From positions 930,001 to 994,000 of the forward strand of contig NZ_BLLN01000005.1 in NCBI RefSeq assembly GCF_011170125.1: a stretch of 64,000 bases of DNA. Direction: 5' to 3'. Shown in pieces: positions 43,411 to 51,540 of the stretch. The first letter of the stretch is position 1, and each line of letters opens with the position of its first letter. The stretch is from Streptomyces diastaticus subsp. diastaticus. GTDB taxonomy: Bacteria; Actinomycetota; Actinomycetes; Streptomycetales; Streptomycetaceae. The notes under the pieces were generated by a model. The model saw only the letters and a program-made list of their open reading frames with translations, was not told the origin of the DNA and searched no databases. A program made the translations under genes and the position numbers.

Positions 43411-44595
43411 TCACCAGCGCAGGGGCAGGTCGGTGACGCCGCGGATGAGCAGGCCCGGCGCCCAGCCGGAGGGTTCGCCGTCGGGGGCGAGGTCCGGGCA
43501 GCGCTCCAGCAGGGAGTCGAGGGCGATCCGCCCCTCCAGCCGGGCCAGCGGCGCGCCGAGGCAGAAGTGCAGGCCGTGGCCGAAGGCCAGGTGGCCCTGG
43601 GTGCGGCGGCGGATGTCGAAGCGCTCGGGGTCGGGGAAGCGGGCCGGGTCGTGGCCCGCCGAAGCGAGGCTGACCAGGACGGGTTCGCCCTCCGCCAGAC
43701 GGACGCCGCCGATCTCCACCGGTTCGGTGGTGTGCCGCCAGGTGGCCGTCTCGATGGGGCCCTCGTAGCGCAGGATCTCCTCGACGGCGCCGTCGATCAG
43801 GGTGGGGTCGGCGCGCAGGGCGGCGAGCTGCTCCGGGTGGCGGAGCAGGGTGTGGACTCCGCCCGCGATGAGGTTGACGGTGGTCTCGTGGCCGGCGATG
43901 AGCAACAGGTAGGCCATCGCCCGCAGTTCGCTGGAGCTGAGTTGGTCGCCGCCGTCGTCGGCGGTACGGATGAGGTCGCTGATCAGGTCGCCGGTCGTGC
44001 CCGAACGCCGCTTCTCCTCGATCAGGGCGTCGAGGAAGGTGCCGAGCGCGGCGAGGTTCGCCTCGGCCGGGACCTGCCCGGAGGGGGCGACCACCTCGCT
44101 GGACATGCGGCGGAAAGCGGCCCGGTCGGCGACGGGGACACCGAGGAGTTCGCTGATGACGGTGAGCGGCAGCGGGAAGGCGAAGGACTGGACGAGGTCG
44201 GCGCGCCCCCGGGGCACCATCGCGTCCAGGAGTTCGTCGGTGATCCGCCGCACGAGCGGGGCGAGGGACTGCACGCGGCGGCCCGTGAACTCGCGGGCCA
44301 CCAGGCGCCGCAGCCGGGTGTGCTCGGGCGGGTCGGCGACCAGCATGTGGCGCCCGATGAGTTCGCCCTCGGGGATCTCGACACCCAGGGTCGTCGGGTC
44401 CTTGGACAGCCGCGGATCGGCGAGGGCCTCGCGGGCCTGCTCGTAGCCGACGACCAGCCACGCCTCGACGGGGCCGCCCGCTCCGGGCACGCGGACGCGG
44501 TGGACCGGGCCGCGCTCGCGCAGTTCGGCGTAGACCGGGTACGGGTCGGCGGTGAACGGCTCGCCGTAGGCCGCGAGGTCGACGACATCGGTCAT
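43411..44595 (-). CDS. Cytochrome P450 (CYP107-like)
   Basis: A soluble 394-residue mono-oxygenase. I-helix LLIAGHETTV (about 240-249), ExxR in EEILRYEGP, and the heme loop FGHGLHFCLGAPLARLE with Cys at about 345 are intact. The substrate cannot be assigned. No ferredoxin gene is adjacent, so it relies on redox partners elsewhere. ATG at 44595 has GAAGGGGG 6 bp upstream. It may be cotranscribed with the two-component system upstream, or have its own promoter in the 115-bp gap. Confidence 0.94.
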   Translation of the reverse strand: MTDVVDLAAYGEPFTADPYPVYAELRERGPVHRVRVPGAGGPVEAWLVVGYEQAREALADPRLSKDPTTLGVEIPEGELIGRHMLVADPPEHTRLRRLVAREFTGRRVQSLAPLVRRITDELLDAMVPRGRADLVQSFAFPLPLTVISELLGVPVADRAAFRRMSSEVVAPSGQVPAEANLAALGTFLDALIEEKRRSGTTGDLISDLIRTADDGGDQLSSSELRAMAYLLLIAGHETTVNLIAGGVHTLLRHPEQLAALRADPTLIDGAVEEILRYEGPIETATWRHTTEPVEIGGVRLAEGEPVLVSLASAGHDPARFPDPERFDIRRRTQGHLAFGHGLHFCLGAPLARLEGRIALDSLLERCPDLAPDGEPSGWAPGLLIRGVTDLPLRW

Positions 44596-44710
44596 GGTGC
44601 CCCCTTCGTGCCGGCGCCGCGTCAGGTACTTCCCGGTGCCGCGTCGGCCCAACCAGCCTACTCAGGCGCCGTGTTGGCAGCACCGACCGAGGCCGCCCCG
44701 GGTGCCACGC

Positions 44711-45415
44711 TCACCGGGCCGGCGCGGCGGGGCCCTGTGGCGCGGGGCCCGCGGGGTATCCGGCGTCGTGGGCGAGCAGGGCGATCTGGACGCGGTTGTC
44801 GAGGCCGAGGCGGGCGAGGACGCGGGAGACGTGGGCCTTGACCGTGGCGACGCTGAGGTGCAGCTCGGCGGCGATCTCGGCGTTGGAGGCGCCACGGCCG
44901 ACGGCGAGGGCGACCTCGCGTTCGCGGGGGGCGAGGGTGTCCAGGCGCCGGCGGGCGCCGGCCCGGCGGGTGTGCGGGCCGTCCTGGGCGACCTGGTCGA
45001 TGAGCTGCTGGGTGACGGCCGGGGAGAGAACCGGGTCCCCGGCGGCCACCCGGCGGACGGCGGCGACGATCTCGGCGGGCGGCGTGTCCTTGAGGACGAA
45101 CCCGGCCGCCCCGGCGCGCAGCGCCCGCAGCACCTGTTCGTCGGCGTGGAAGGTGGTGAGCAGGACGACCTCGGGGGCGTCGGGCAGGGCACGGAGCCGT
45201 TCGGTGGCGGCGAGGCCGTCGACGTGCGGCATCCGGATGTCCATCAGCACCACGTCCGGCCTGAGCCGTTCGACCAGGGCGGGGACCTCCCGGCCGTCAC
45301 CCGCCTCGCCGACGACCCGCAGGTCGCCGGCGCCGCCCAGCATGAAGGTGAGTCCGGCCCGCAGCAACGGGTCGTCGTCGACGAGGAGCACCGTGATCTC
45401 GGTCGTGTCGCTCAT
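44711..45415 (-). CDS. NarL/FixJ-type response regulator
   Basis: A 234-residue response regulator. Receiver domain (about 8-125) with the acidic pocket DDD at 13-15, phosphoacceptor Asp 59 (LMDIRMP), Thr in LLTTF and Lys in VLKDTP. LuxR-type HTH at about 165-225 (LAPREREVALAVGRGASNAEIAAELHLSVATVKAHVSRVL). ATG overlaps the kinase stop (ATGA); a GTG three codons upstream is the alternative. Confidence 0.95.
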   Translation of the reverse strand: MSDTTEITVLLVDDDPLLRAGLTFMLGGAGDLRVVGEAGDGREVPALVERLRPDVVLMDIRMPHVDGLAATERLRALPDAPEVVLLTTFHADEQVLRALRAGAAGFVLKDTPPAEIVAAVRRVAAGDPVLSPAVTQQLIDQVAQDGPHTRRAGARRRLDTLAPREREVALAVGRGASNAEIAAELHLSVATVKAHVSRVLARLGLDNRVQIALLAHDAGYPAGPAPQGPAAPAR

Positions 45416-46647
45416 GGCGCCCACGGTAGCCAGGCGGTGACCCGGAAGCCGCCGCCCGGGCGGGGCCCGTGGGCGAGGCGGCCCCCGGCGAGCGTGGCGC
45501 GTTCGGTGAGGCCGATGAGGCCCTGCCCGGAGCCGGGTACGGGCGGGACGGGTCCGGCGGGGGCGGCGTTGGCCACGTCCACGCTCAGCCCGGCGCCGGG
45601 CCCGCCGGTGAGGGTGACCGTCACCGGCGCGCCGGGGGCGTGTTTACGGGCGTTGGTCAGGCACTCCTGCACGACGCGGTAGACGGTGCGGCCGAGCGCC
45701 GGCGGCACATCGGCCCCGGCGGCGAGGCGCCGGTCGAGGGTGAGGGGCGTACCGCCCTCGCGGGCCTCGTCGAGGAGGTCCGTCAGGGCGTCCAGGGTGG
45801 GCTGGGGGCGGGCGGCGTCGGAGTCGTCCCCGGTGCGCAGCACGCCGATGATGGCGCGGAGGTCCTGGAGGGCGTCGTGGGCGCTGTCCCGGATCACCCC
45901 CGCGGCGCGCGCGATCTCGGCGGTGGGGGCGTCGGGCCGGAACTCCAGTGCCCCGGCGTGCACGCTGAGCAGGGTCAGGCGGTGGGCGAGGACGTCGTGC
46001 ATCTCGCGGGCGATCGCCTCCCGGGCCAGCCGCTGGGCCTGTGCGGCCCGCAACTCGGCCTCGGCCTCGGCGCGCCGGGCGCGCTCGCGCAGGCTGAGCA
46101 GGAGTTGGCGCCGGGAGCGGACGTACATGCCCCAGCCGACGGTGGCGGCGATGAGCACCGCGGCGAAGACGACGGCGGCGACCTGGTCGAGGCCGGGCTC
46201 GGGGTAGAGCCAGAAGGTGAGCGGTGCGGTGGCCAGCGAGCCGGCGGAGACCCAGGCGACCTGGCGGAAGGGCCGGTGGACGGCGAGGGTGAAGAGGGCG
46301 ACGACGGCGGCGCCCCCGGCGGTCTGCGCGACGACGGCGACCACGGCGGTGGCGACGGCGAAGCCGAGCGGGTACCGGCGCCGGACCCAGACCGCCGCGC
46401 AGGCCAGGGCACCGGCGACCTGGTCGGCGACGGCGACGCCCGCGGGGAGGCCCGGCTGGTCCCGGAGCACGTCGAGTCCGGTCAGGCCGATCGCCACGGC
46501 GAGCACGAAGCAGGTGAAGTCGGCCAGCCAGTCGCGCGGGCCACGCCGGACCGGGCGGCCATCGGCGGGGCCGGCCGGGCCGGGCGCCGGAACAGGCCGG
46601 CCGGAGCCGGGCGTGGCGTGGTGGTGGCGGTCGGCGCGGATGCCCAT
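45412..46647 (-). CDS. Sensor histidine kinase (NarX/DesK type)
   Basis: A 411-residue membrane kinase. Four to five hydrophobic helices (about 42-175), a coiled linker (LRERARRAEAEAELRAAQAQ), the HisKA_3 box REMHDVLAHRLTLLSVHAG with His 217, and an ATPase domain with VVQECLTNARKHAPGA and GSGQGLIGLTERATLAGG. It lacks a large sensor domain, so it probably senses within the membrane. ATG 46647 is taken; a TTG three codons earlier is possible. TAGATT eight bases upstream hints at a leaderless start. Confidence 0.93.
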   Translation of the reverse strand: MGIRADRHHHATPGSGRPVPAPGPAGPADGRPVRRGPRDWLADFTCFVLAVAIGLTGLDVLRDQPGLPAGVAVADQVAGALACAAVWVRRRYPLGFAVATAVVAVVAQTAGGAAVVALFTLAVHRPFRQVAWVSAGSLATAPLTFWLYPEPGLDQVAAVVFAAVLIAATVGWGMYVRSRRQLLLSLRERARRAEAEAELRAAQAQRLAREAIAREMHDVLAHRLTLLSVHAGALEFRPDAPTAEIARAAGVIRDSAHDALQDLRAIIGVLRTGDDSDAARPQPTLDALTDLLDEAREGGTPLTLDRRLAAGADVPPALGRTVYRVVQECLTNARKHAPGAPVTVTLTGGPGAGLSVDVANAAPAGPVPPVPGSGQGLIGLTERATLAGGRLAHGPRPGGGFRVTAWLPWAP

Positions 46648-46826
46648 GGTCGGCAAATCTACGCATCCCGTAGCCCCCGCGGGAGCGGACGGCCCGGCCG
46701 TGGACCATCGTCGGCACGGTGTCGACCTGAGGAGGGGGTCGCTCCCGCCGGGTACCTACCGGGGAAGGGTGCGACCTCGCCCCGCGGCCGATGTGCGTGG
46801 GGGGTCCGCGGGGCGAGGATCGCGGT

Positions 46827-47027
46827 ATGAGGAAGATTCTGGAGATCGCCGGTTTCCTGCTGCTCCTTCAGGGGGCCATGGGCCTGGTGACCGCGTTCAC
46901 CGACCGTTTCGACGTGGGCCTGGTCTCCCGCATCGGCTTTCTGGACGGCTACGAGGTGTACGCGAGCATCGCCGCCCTGGTGCTGGCGGTGGCGCTGTTC
47001 GCGGTGGCGTCCGGCCGTCCCGAGTGA
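46827..47027 (+). CDS. Small membrane protein (66 aa)
   Basis: Two hydrophobic stretches (about 5-24, LEIAGFLLLLQGAMGLVTAF, and 46-61, ASIAALVLAVALFAVA) linked by a polar segment (TDRFDVGLVSRIGFLDGYEV). GAGGA lies about 7 bp before the ATG. Function unknown; divergent from the histidine kinase gene. Confidence 0.78.
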   Translation: MRKILEIAGFLLLLQGAMGLVTAFTDRFDVGLVSRIGFLDGYEVYASIAALVLAVALFAVASGRPE

Positions 47028-47127
47028 GCGCGGACGGCGGCGGATACGCTCCGGGCCGGCGGTGTGGGGCACCGCCGGCCCGTGTGGCCGGCCCGCGCGG
47101 GGAGGCGCGGGGCCGGAGTCGGACGGG

Positions 47128-47550
47128 TCAGCAGCCGTGGTCGACCAGGTCGAACGAGGCGTAGTGGTCGGCGGTGTAGTAGTCCTCGTCGGCGGCGGAG
47201 CCGGTGACGATGCGGCGGGCGCCGCGGTTGTCGGAGCCGGGGGTCTCGACCGTGTACTCGTGGTAGTAGCCAGTGGACTGCGCGGGCAGCAGGCCCTCGC
47301 GGTTCTGGAAGACGGTGCCGTCCTGCGGGTACGGGAAGGGCCCGCCGGCGTCGATGAGGTCGAGGGTGTCGTGGGCCTGCGCGGGAAGGTCGGAGTAGCA
47401 GATGTCGCCGACCGCCTGGGCGGCGACGGCGGCCTGGAGACTGTGCGCGGTGGGGGCCTGCGCCGGGGCGGCCTGCGCGGCGGCGGGGCCACCGATCAGC
47501 AGGGCGGCGGCGAGCGCGGTGACTGCGGCGATGCGTGGGGGGATTCGCAT
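47128..47550 (-). CDS. Secreted guanyl-specific ribonuclease (RNase Sa family)
   Basis: A 140-residue exported RNase. Signal peptide about 1-28 (ending AQAAPA). The mature part is a close RNase Sa-type sequence: ICYSDLPAQAHDTLDLI, GPFPYPQDGTVFQNREG, GYYHEYTVETPG with the catalytic Glu, NRGARRIVTG with two catalytic Arg, and DHYASFDLVDHGC with the catalytic His. The two terminal Cys should form the family disulphide. It cleaves RNA after G outside the cell. No barstar-type inhibitor gene is seen nearby. Confidence 0.93.
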   Translation of the reverse strand: MRIPPRIAAVTALAAALLIGGPAAAQAAPAQAPTAHSLQAAVAAQAVGDICYSDLPAQAHDTLDLIDAGGPFPYPQDGTVFQNREGLLPAQSTGYYHEYTVETPGSDNRGARRIVTGSAADEDYYTADHYASFDLVDHGC

Positions 47551-47720
47551 GCGCCTAAGGATGACGCGCGTAGACCGGGGTGCGTCAAGGTCAACGACCG
47601 TTAATTTTCCGTCTGTTGCCGAACGAGCCGGATGCGCCGCCCGGGGCCGCCGGTGGTGCGCCCCCGGTGCGCACGCGCCGTCGAACCGTGGTGCGAGCGG
47701 CGCGCGGAGAGGGGGCGGAC

Positions 47721-47759
47721 GGCGGCGGCCCACCCTCTCAGCCGGGGTGGGCCGCCGCC
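47721..47759 (-). terminator. Strong terminator of the allantoinase gene
   Basis: A perfect 15-bp stem (47721-47735 with 47745-47759) and 9-nt loop lie 23 bp past the allantoinase stop (47782). It separates allB from the RNase gene. Confidence 0.88.
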
Positions 47760-47781
47760 GGACAGGTCCGCCGTCACCGGG

Positions 47782-49116
47782 TCAGCCGCGCTCCAGAAGG
47801 CGGCCGGCGGGTTCGGTGTAGGCACCCTCGTGCAGGATGCGGCGGCCGCGCAGCCAGGTGGAGCGGACCACGCCCCGCAGGGTTCTCCCGGCGTAGGCGG
47901 TCACGCGGTTGCGGTGCTGGAGTGCCGCCGGGTCGACGGTGAAGGTCTCCTCCGGGTCGAGGACGGTGAAGTCGGCGTCCTTGCCCGGGGCGATGGCCCC
48001 CTTCGCGGTGAGTCCGGCGACGCGGGCCGGGGCCTCGGACATCCAGCGGACCACGTCGTCCAGGGTGTGGCCCCGCCGCCGGGCCTCGGTCCAGACGGCG
48101 GGCAGGCCGAGCTGGAGGGAGGAGATGCCGCCCCAGGCGGTGGCGAAGTCGCCGGTCTTGAGCTCGGCGGTGGACGGGGAGTGGTCGGAGACCACGCAGT
48201 CGATGGTGCCGTCGGCGAGCGCGGCCCACAGCGCGTCCCGGTTGGCGGCCTCACGGATGGGCGGGCAGCACTTGAACTCGGTGGCGCCGTCGGGGACCTC
48301 CTCGGCGGTGAGGGTGAGGAAGTGCGGGCACGACTCGACGGTGATCCGGACGCCGTCGCGGCGGGCGGCGGCGATGGCCGGCAGGGCCGAGGCGGCGGAG
48401 AGGTGCAGCACGTGGACGCGGGCGCCGAGGCGCGCGGCCTGTCCGATGAGGTTCTCGATGGCCTGGTTCTCGGCCTCTCCGGGCCGGGAGGCGAGGAAGT
48501 CGGCGTACTGCGGCCCGGGGCGCTGCGGGGCGCCGTCGAGGGTGTGCGGGTCCTCGGCGTGCACGATGAGCAGCCCGTCGAACCCGGCGATCTCGGCGAG
48601 GGCGACGGCGAGCTGGCCCTGGTCGAGGGGCGGGAACTCCTCGACACCGGACGGCGACAGGAAGCACTTGAAGCCGAAGACACCGGCGTCGTGCAGGGGC
48701 CGCAGCTCCTCGGTGTTGCCGGGCAGCGCGCCGCCCCAGAAGCCGACGTCCACGTGGGCCCGCGGCCGGGCGGTGTCCTGCTTGAGCGCGAGGTGCGCGG
48801 GGGTGGTGGTGGGCGGCAGCGAGTTGAGCGGCATGTCGACCAGGGTGGTGATGCCTCCGGCGGCGGCGGCCCGGGTGGCGGTCCAGAACCCTTCCCAGTC
48901 GGTGCGCCCGGGGTCGTTGACGTGCACGTGGGTGTCGACGAGCCCCGGCAGCAGGGCCGCGTCCCCCAGTTCCTCCACGGGCACCCCGGCCGGCGGCGGC
49001 GCGTCGTGCGGCAGCACACCCGCGATGACCCCGTCGGCCACGGTGACCTGGGCGGCCCGTGTCCCGGTGGGAGTGACGACCCGTGTCGAGCGCAGTACCC
49101 GTTCCAGCTCCGGCAC
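47782..49116 (-). CDS. allB: Allantoinase
   Basis: Hydrolyses allantoin to allantoate in purine and ureide catabolism. A 444-residue cyclic amidohydrolase with the dinuclear metal set: HVH in [13 protein letters not shown], carbamylated Lys in [10 protein letters not shown] (about 150), His in IVHAEDP, His in VLHLSAAS, and Asp in [22 protein letters not shown] is the substrate-loop region of allantoinases. GTG at 49116 has GGAGGAAAGGGG upstream. An AllR-type operator (49148-49164) covers the predicted transcription start. No allantoicase gene follows, unlike the S. coelicolor arrangement as remembered. Confidence 0.94.
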   Translation of the reverse strand: MPELERVLRSTRVVTPTGTRAAQVTVADGVIAGVLPHDAPPPAGVPVEELGDAALLPGLVDTHVHVNDPGRTDWEGFWTATRAAAAGGITTLVDMPLNSLPPTTTPAHLALKQDTARPRAHVDVGFWGGALPGNTEELRPLHDAGVFGFKCFLSPSGVEEFPPLDQGQLAVALAEIAGFDGLLIVHAEDPHTLDGAPQRPGPQYADFLASRPGEAENQAIENLIGQAARLGARVHVLHLSAASALPAIAAARRDGVRITVESCPHFLTLTAEEVPDGATEFKCCPPIREAANRDALWAALADGTIDCVVSDHSPSTAELKTGDFATAWGGISSLQLGLPAVWTEARRRGHTLDDVVRWMSEAPARVAGLTAKGAIAPGKDADFTVLDPEETFTVDPAALQHRNRVTAYAGRTLRGVVRSTWLRGRRILHEGAYTEPAGRLLERG

Positions 49117-49147
49117 CCCGGCCCCTTTCCTCCGTGCGTCCTGCGAT

Positions 49148-49164
49148 TTCAACGTTCTGTTGAA
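49148..49164. promoter_or_regulatory. AllR-type operator upstream of allantoinase
   Basis: TTCAAC-GTTCT-GTTGAA is a perfect 6-bp inverted repeat with a 5-bp spacer, the form expected for the IclR-family allantoin repressor of streptomycetes. It lies immediately downstream of the predicted -10 box, over the start point. A 15-of-17 match to its reverse complement recurs at 55468-55484 before malate synthase. Confidence 0.87.
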
Positions 49165-49166
49165 GG

Positions 49167-49195
49167 AGTTTTCCCGCCTCGACCTGCCCCGTCAA
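49167..49195 (-). promoter_or_regulatory. Promoter of allantoinase
   Basis: Minus-strand TTGACG (49190-49195), 17-bp spacer, AAAACT (49167-49172). The -10 is imperfect, but the spacing and the abutting AllR site support it. The leader would be about 45 nt. Confidence 0.55.
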
Positions 49196-49336
49196 GGGCC
49201 TTCGGCGCGCTTACGGCAGCTCCGGACCGCCCGGCCGGCCGAGCCGCACCACCCCGCCACCCACCCGGAACCCCCGGGGGACACCGGCCGCGACCTCCCG
49301 ACCGACAGGCCTCGACGCCTCCTGTACGCTGGACCT

Positions 49337-49370
49337 TTTCATTTTGTGAAATTACTGTTCCGGATAACAG
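49337..49370. promoter_or_regulatory. AT-rich inverted repeats upstream of the IclR regulator
   Basis: Two inverted repeats lie side by side: TTTCA-TTTTG-TGAAA (49337-49351) and CTGTT-N6-AACAG (49355-49370). The island is strikingly A/T-rich for this genome. The first has the 5-5-5 layout of IclR-family sites and may be an autoregulatory operator. Confidence 0.5.
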
Positions 49371-49507
49371 AAGATGAACCGCTGTACGGGCCGACCCGGC
49401 ACCGCACACCTCCGCCCCCGGGCAGCGCCCCTCCACGGCGCCCGAGGGCGGGCACCGCCCGCCGGGTAGGCTGCTGCCTTGCCCGCCTGCTCCGAAAGGA
49501 ACGCGAC

Positions 49508-50314
49508 GTGCCGACGTCCCGCACCCCCGACGCCTCCGCCGAGAGCGCGGCCGCCCGGCCCGCCGGCGGCGTGCAGTCCCTGGAACGCGCCTTCGACCTG
49601 CTGGAGCGGATGGCGGACGCGGGCGGCGAGGTCGGCCTGAGCGAGCTCTCGGCCACCAGCGGCCTGCCCCTGCCGACCATCCACCGCCTGATGCGCACCC
49701 TGGTCGCCTGCGGCTACGTACGCCAGCAGCCCAACCGCCGTTACGCGCTCGGCCCCCGCCTGATCCGCCTCGGCGAGTCCGCCTCCCGCCTGCTCGGCAC
49801 CTGGGCCCGGCCGCATCTGGCCCGGCTGGTCGAGGCGACCGGCGAGACCGCCAACATGGCCCTGCTCGACGGCGACGAGGTCGTCTACGTGGCCCAGGTG
49901 CCGTCCAAACACTCGATGCGGATGTTCACCGAGGTCGGCCGCCGGGTGCTGCCGCACTCCACTGGCGTCGGCAAGGCCCTGCTGGCCGGCGCCCCGCCGG
50001 AGGAGGTGCGCGCGCTGCTGGCCCGCACCGGCATGCCGGCCGCCACCGCCCGGACCCTGACCACCCCGGAGGCGTTCCTGGGCGCCCTGGAGGAGGTGCG
50101 GCGGCTCGGCTACGCGGTCGACGACAACGAGCAGGAGGTCGGGGTCCGCTGCCTGGCGGTGCCGGTCCCCGACTCCCCCACGGCGGCCGCCATCTCCATC
50201 TCGGGTCCGGCGGGCCGCGTCACCGAGGAGGCCGTCACCACCATCGTGCCGGTGCTCCAGCAGGTGGCGGAAGAACTCTCCGCCGAACTGGCCGCCTCGG
50301 GCCAGCCCGGCTGA
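49508..50314 (+). CDS. allR: IclR-family repressor of allantoin utilisation (AllR-like)
   Basis: A 268-residue IclR regulator. HTH at about 20-85 (VQSLERAFDLLERMADAGGEV, LSELSATSGLPLPTIHRLMRTLVACGYVRQ), ligand domain at about 95-260 (TGETANMALLDGDEVVYVAQVPSKHSMRMF, VGKALLAG, YAVDDNEQEVGVRCLAVPV). GTG at 49508 has GAAAGGAA upstream. Position beside allantoinase, with palindromes before both allB and malate synthase, supports the AllR assignment: it should release DNA when allantoate or glyoxylate-type effectors accumulate. Confidence 0.9.
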   Translation: MPTSRTPDASAESAAARPAGGVQSLERAFDLLERMADAGGEVGLSELSATSGLPLPTIHRLMRTLVACGYVRQQPNRRYALGPRLIRLGESASRLLGTWARPHLARLVEATGETANMALLDGDEVVYVAQVPSKHSMRMFTEVGRRVLPHSTGVGKALLAGAPPEEVRALLARTGMPAATARTLTTPEAFLGALEEVRRLGYAVDDNEQEVGVRCLAVPVPDSPTAAAISISGPAGRVTEEAVTTIVPVLQQVAEELSAELAASGQPG

Positions 50315-50323
50315 CCGGGCGGC

Positions 50324-50638
50324 TCAGCCGGGCGCCCCGGTGCCGAAGAGTTCCACGGCGGCCCGCAGCCGGGTCAGCTCCGTCGCGAGGGCGCTCACCG
50401 AGCCGAGCGAGGCGGCGACCACCAGCAGCGAGCGGCGCAGCCGCCCCTGGTCGGGCGTGCCCTCGCGCGCCATCGCGCCGAGCGCGGCCAGCTCCTCCTC
50501 GGCGACCGCCCGGTCCGGGAAATCCGTCCGGTGCGCGGCGAGCCTCCTGTGCAACTGCGCCGTGGCACCGCGCAGTTCCTCGATCCTCGGGTCCTGGCAG
50601 GCAGCCACCACCCGCCGGTCCTGCCGCCCCATGTCCAT
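50324..50638 (-). CDS. DUF5955-family protein
   Basis: A 104-residue, mainly helical protein of the streptomycete DUF5955 type (DPRIEELRGATAQLHRRLAAH, DRAVAEEELAALGAMAREG, RRSLLVVAASLGSVSALATELTRLRAAVELFG). Function unknown. The ATG at 50638 is taken; GTG codons just upstream are alternatives. Convergent with allR, only 9 bp between stops. Confidence 0.75.
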   Translation of the reverse strand: MDMGRQDRRVVAACQDPRIEELRGATAQLHRRLAAHRTDFPDRAVAEEELAALGAMAREGTPDQGRLRRSLLVVAASLGSVSALATELTRLRAAVELFGTGAPG

Positions 50639-50876
50639 ACTTCGCACCACGGCCCCTCCCCTGCGCACACCGCTGTACGCCGTGCCTGTGTGTGGTCCTG
50701 CTCCCCGGCACGATGGTCAGGCGCACCGGGACCGTTCAGTAAACGCCAGCAGGACCCCGACACGCCAGCGGGCGGGGCGAATTCACCGTTGTTGCCACCG
50801 TTGCCGCCCTTTCGGCACCCCGGATTCCGCTTCCGCCCGTGGCCGGCCACCGGCTCCCGTGCGGTATGCAGGACGG

Positions 50877-51515
50877 GTGGAGACGAGAGCGGGAGCACCC
50901 GGCGGGGCCGGGGACACGTACGGGGACCAGGTGACCGGTCTGCTGCTGGCGGCCGGGGGCGGCCGGCGGCTGGGCGGCCGCCCCAAGGCACTGCTGGAGT
51001 ACGGCGGCCGCCCGCTGGTGGAGCACGCGGTGGCGGCGCTGCGCGCGGGCGGCTGCGCGCGGGTGCACGTGGTGCTGGGCGCGGCGGCGACGGCGGTACG
51101 GGAACGCGCCGACCTGGCCGGCTGCGTCATCGTGGAGAACCCGGCGTGGGCGACCGGCATGGGCTCCTCGCTCCGGGCCGGCCTCGCCTCCCTCGAGGAC
51201 GTCGGGGCCGGGGCCGCCCTGGTGTGCCTGGTGGACCAGCCGGGCATCGGCGCGGCCGCCGTCGCCCGGCTCCACGCGGCGTACCGGGGCCCGGGCACGC
51301 TGGCCGCGGCCGGGTACGCGGGGCGGCGCGGCCACCCGGTGCTCTTCGGGGCGGCACACTGGGCGGGCGTGGCCGCCGGGGCGGCGGGTGACCAGGGCGC
51401 GCGGAGCTACCTCGCGATGCACGCCGGCGGACTCGCCCTGGTGGAGTGCGGGGACATCGCCGAGCCGCACGACATCGACACCCCGGACGACCTGTGGCGG
51501 CTCGGCGGCGGGTGA
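50877..51515 (+). CDS. MobA/MocA-like molybdenum cofactor nucleotidyltransferase
   Basis: A 212-residue NTP-transferase: N-terminal GLLLAAGGGRRLGGRPKALLEYGGRPLVEHAVAAL carries the LAAGxxxRxGxxK nucleotide motif, followed by VIVENPAWATGMGSSLRAGL and CLVDQP, as in MocA, which adds CMP (or GMP) to molybdopterin. The neighbouring molybdenum hydroxylase of the xanthine oxidase family uses the cytosine dinucleotide form, so MocA is the better guess. The stop is 25 bp from the Mo-subunit stop on the other strand. Confidence 0.85.
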   Translation: METRAGAPGGAGDTYGDQVTGLLLAAGGGRRLGGRPKALLEYGGRPLVEHAVAALRAGGCARVHVVLGAAATAVRERADLAGCVIVENPAWATGMGSSLRAGLASLEDVGAGAALVCLVDQPGIGAAAVARLHAAYRGPGTLAAAGYAGRRGHPVLFGAAHWAGVAAGAAGDQGARSYLAMHAGGLALVECGDIAEPHDIDTPDDLWRLGGG

Positions 51516-51540
51516 CCCCGTCCGGCCCGGTGCGGGTGGT

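Noticed and set aside
47128-49116. Possible allantoicase frame next to allantoinase
   Set aside because: The frames there are a secreted guanyl RNase and a terminator; no allantoicase motif is present.
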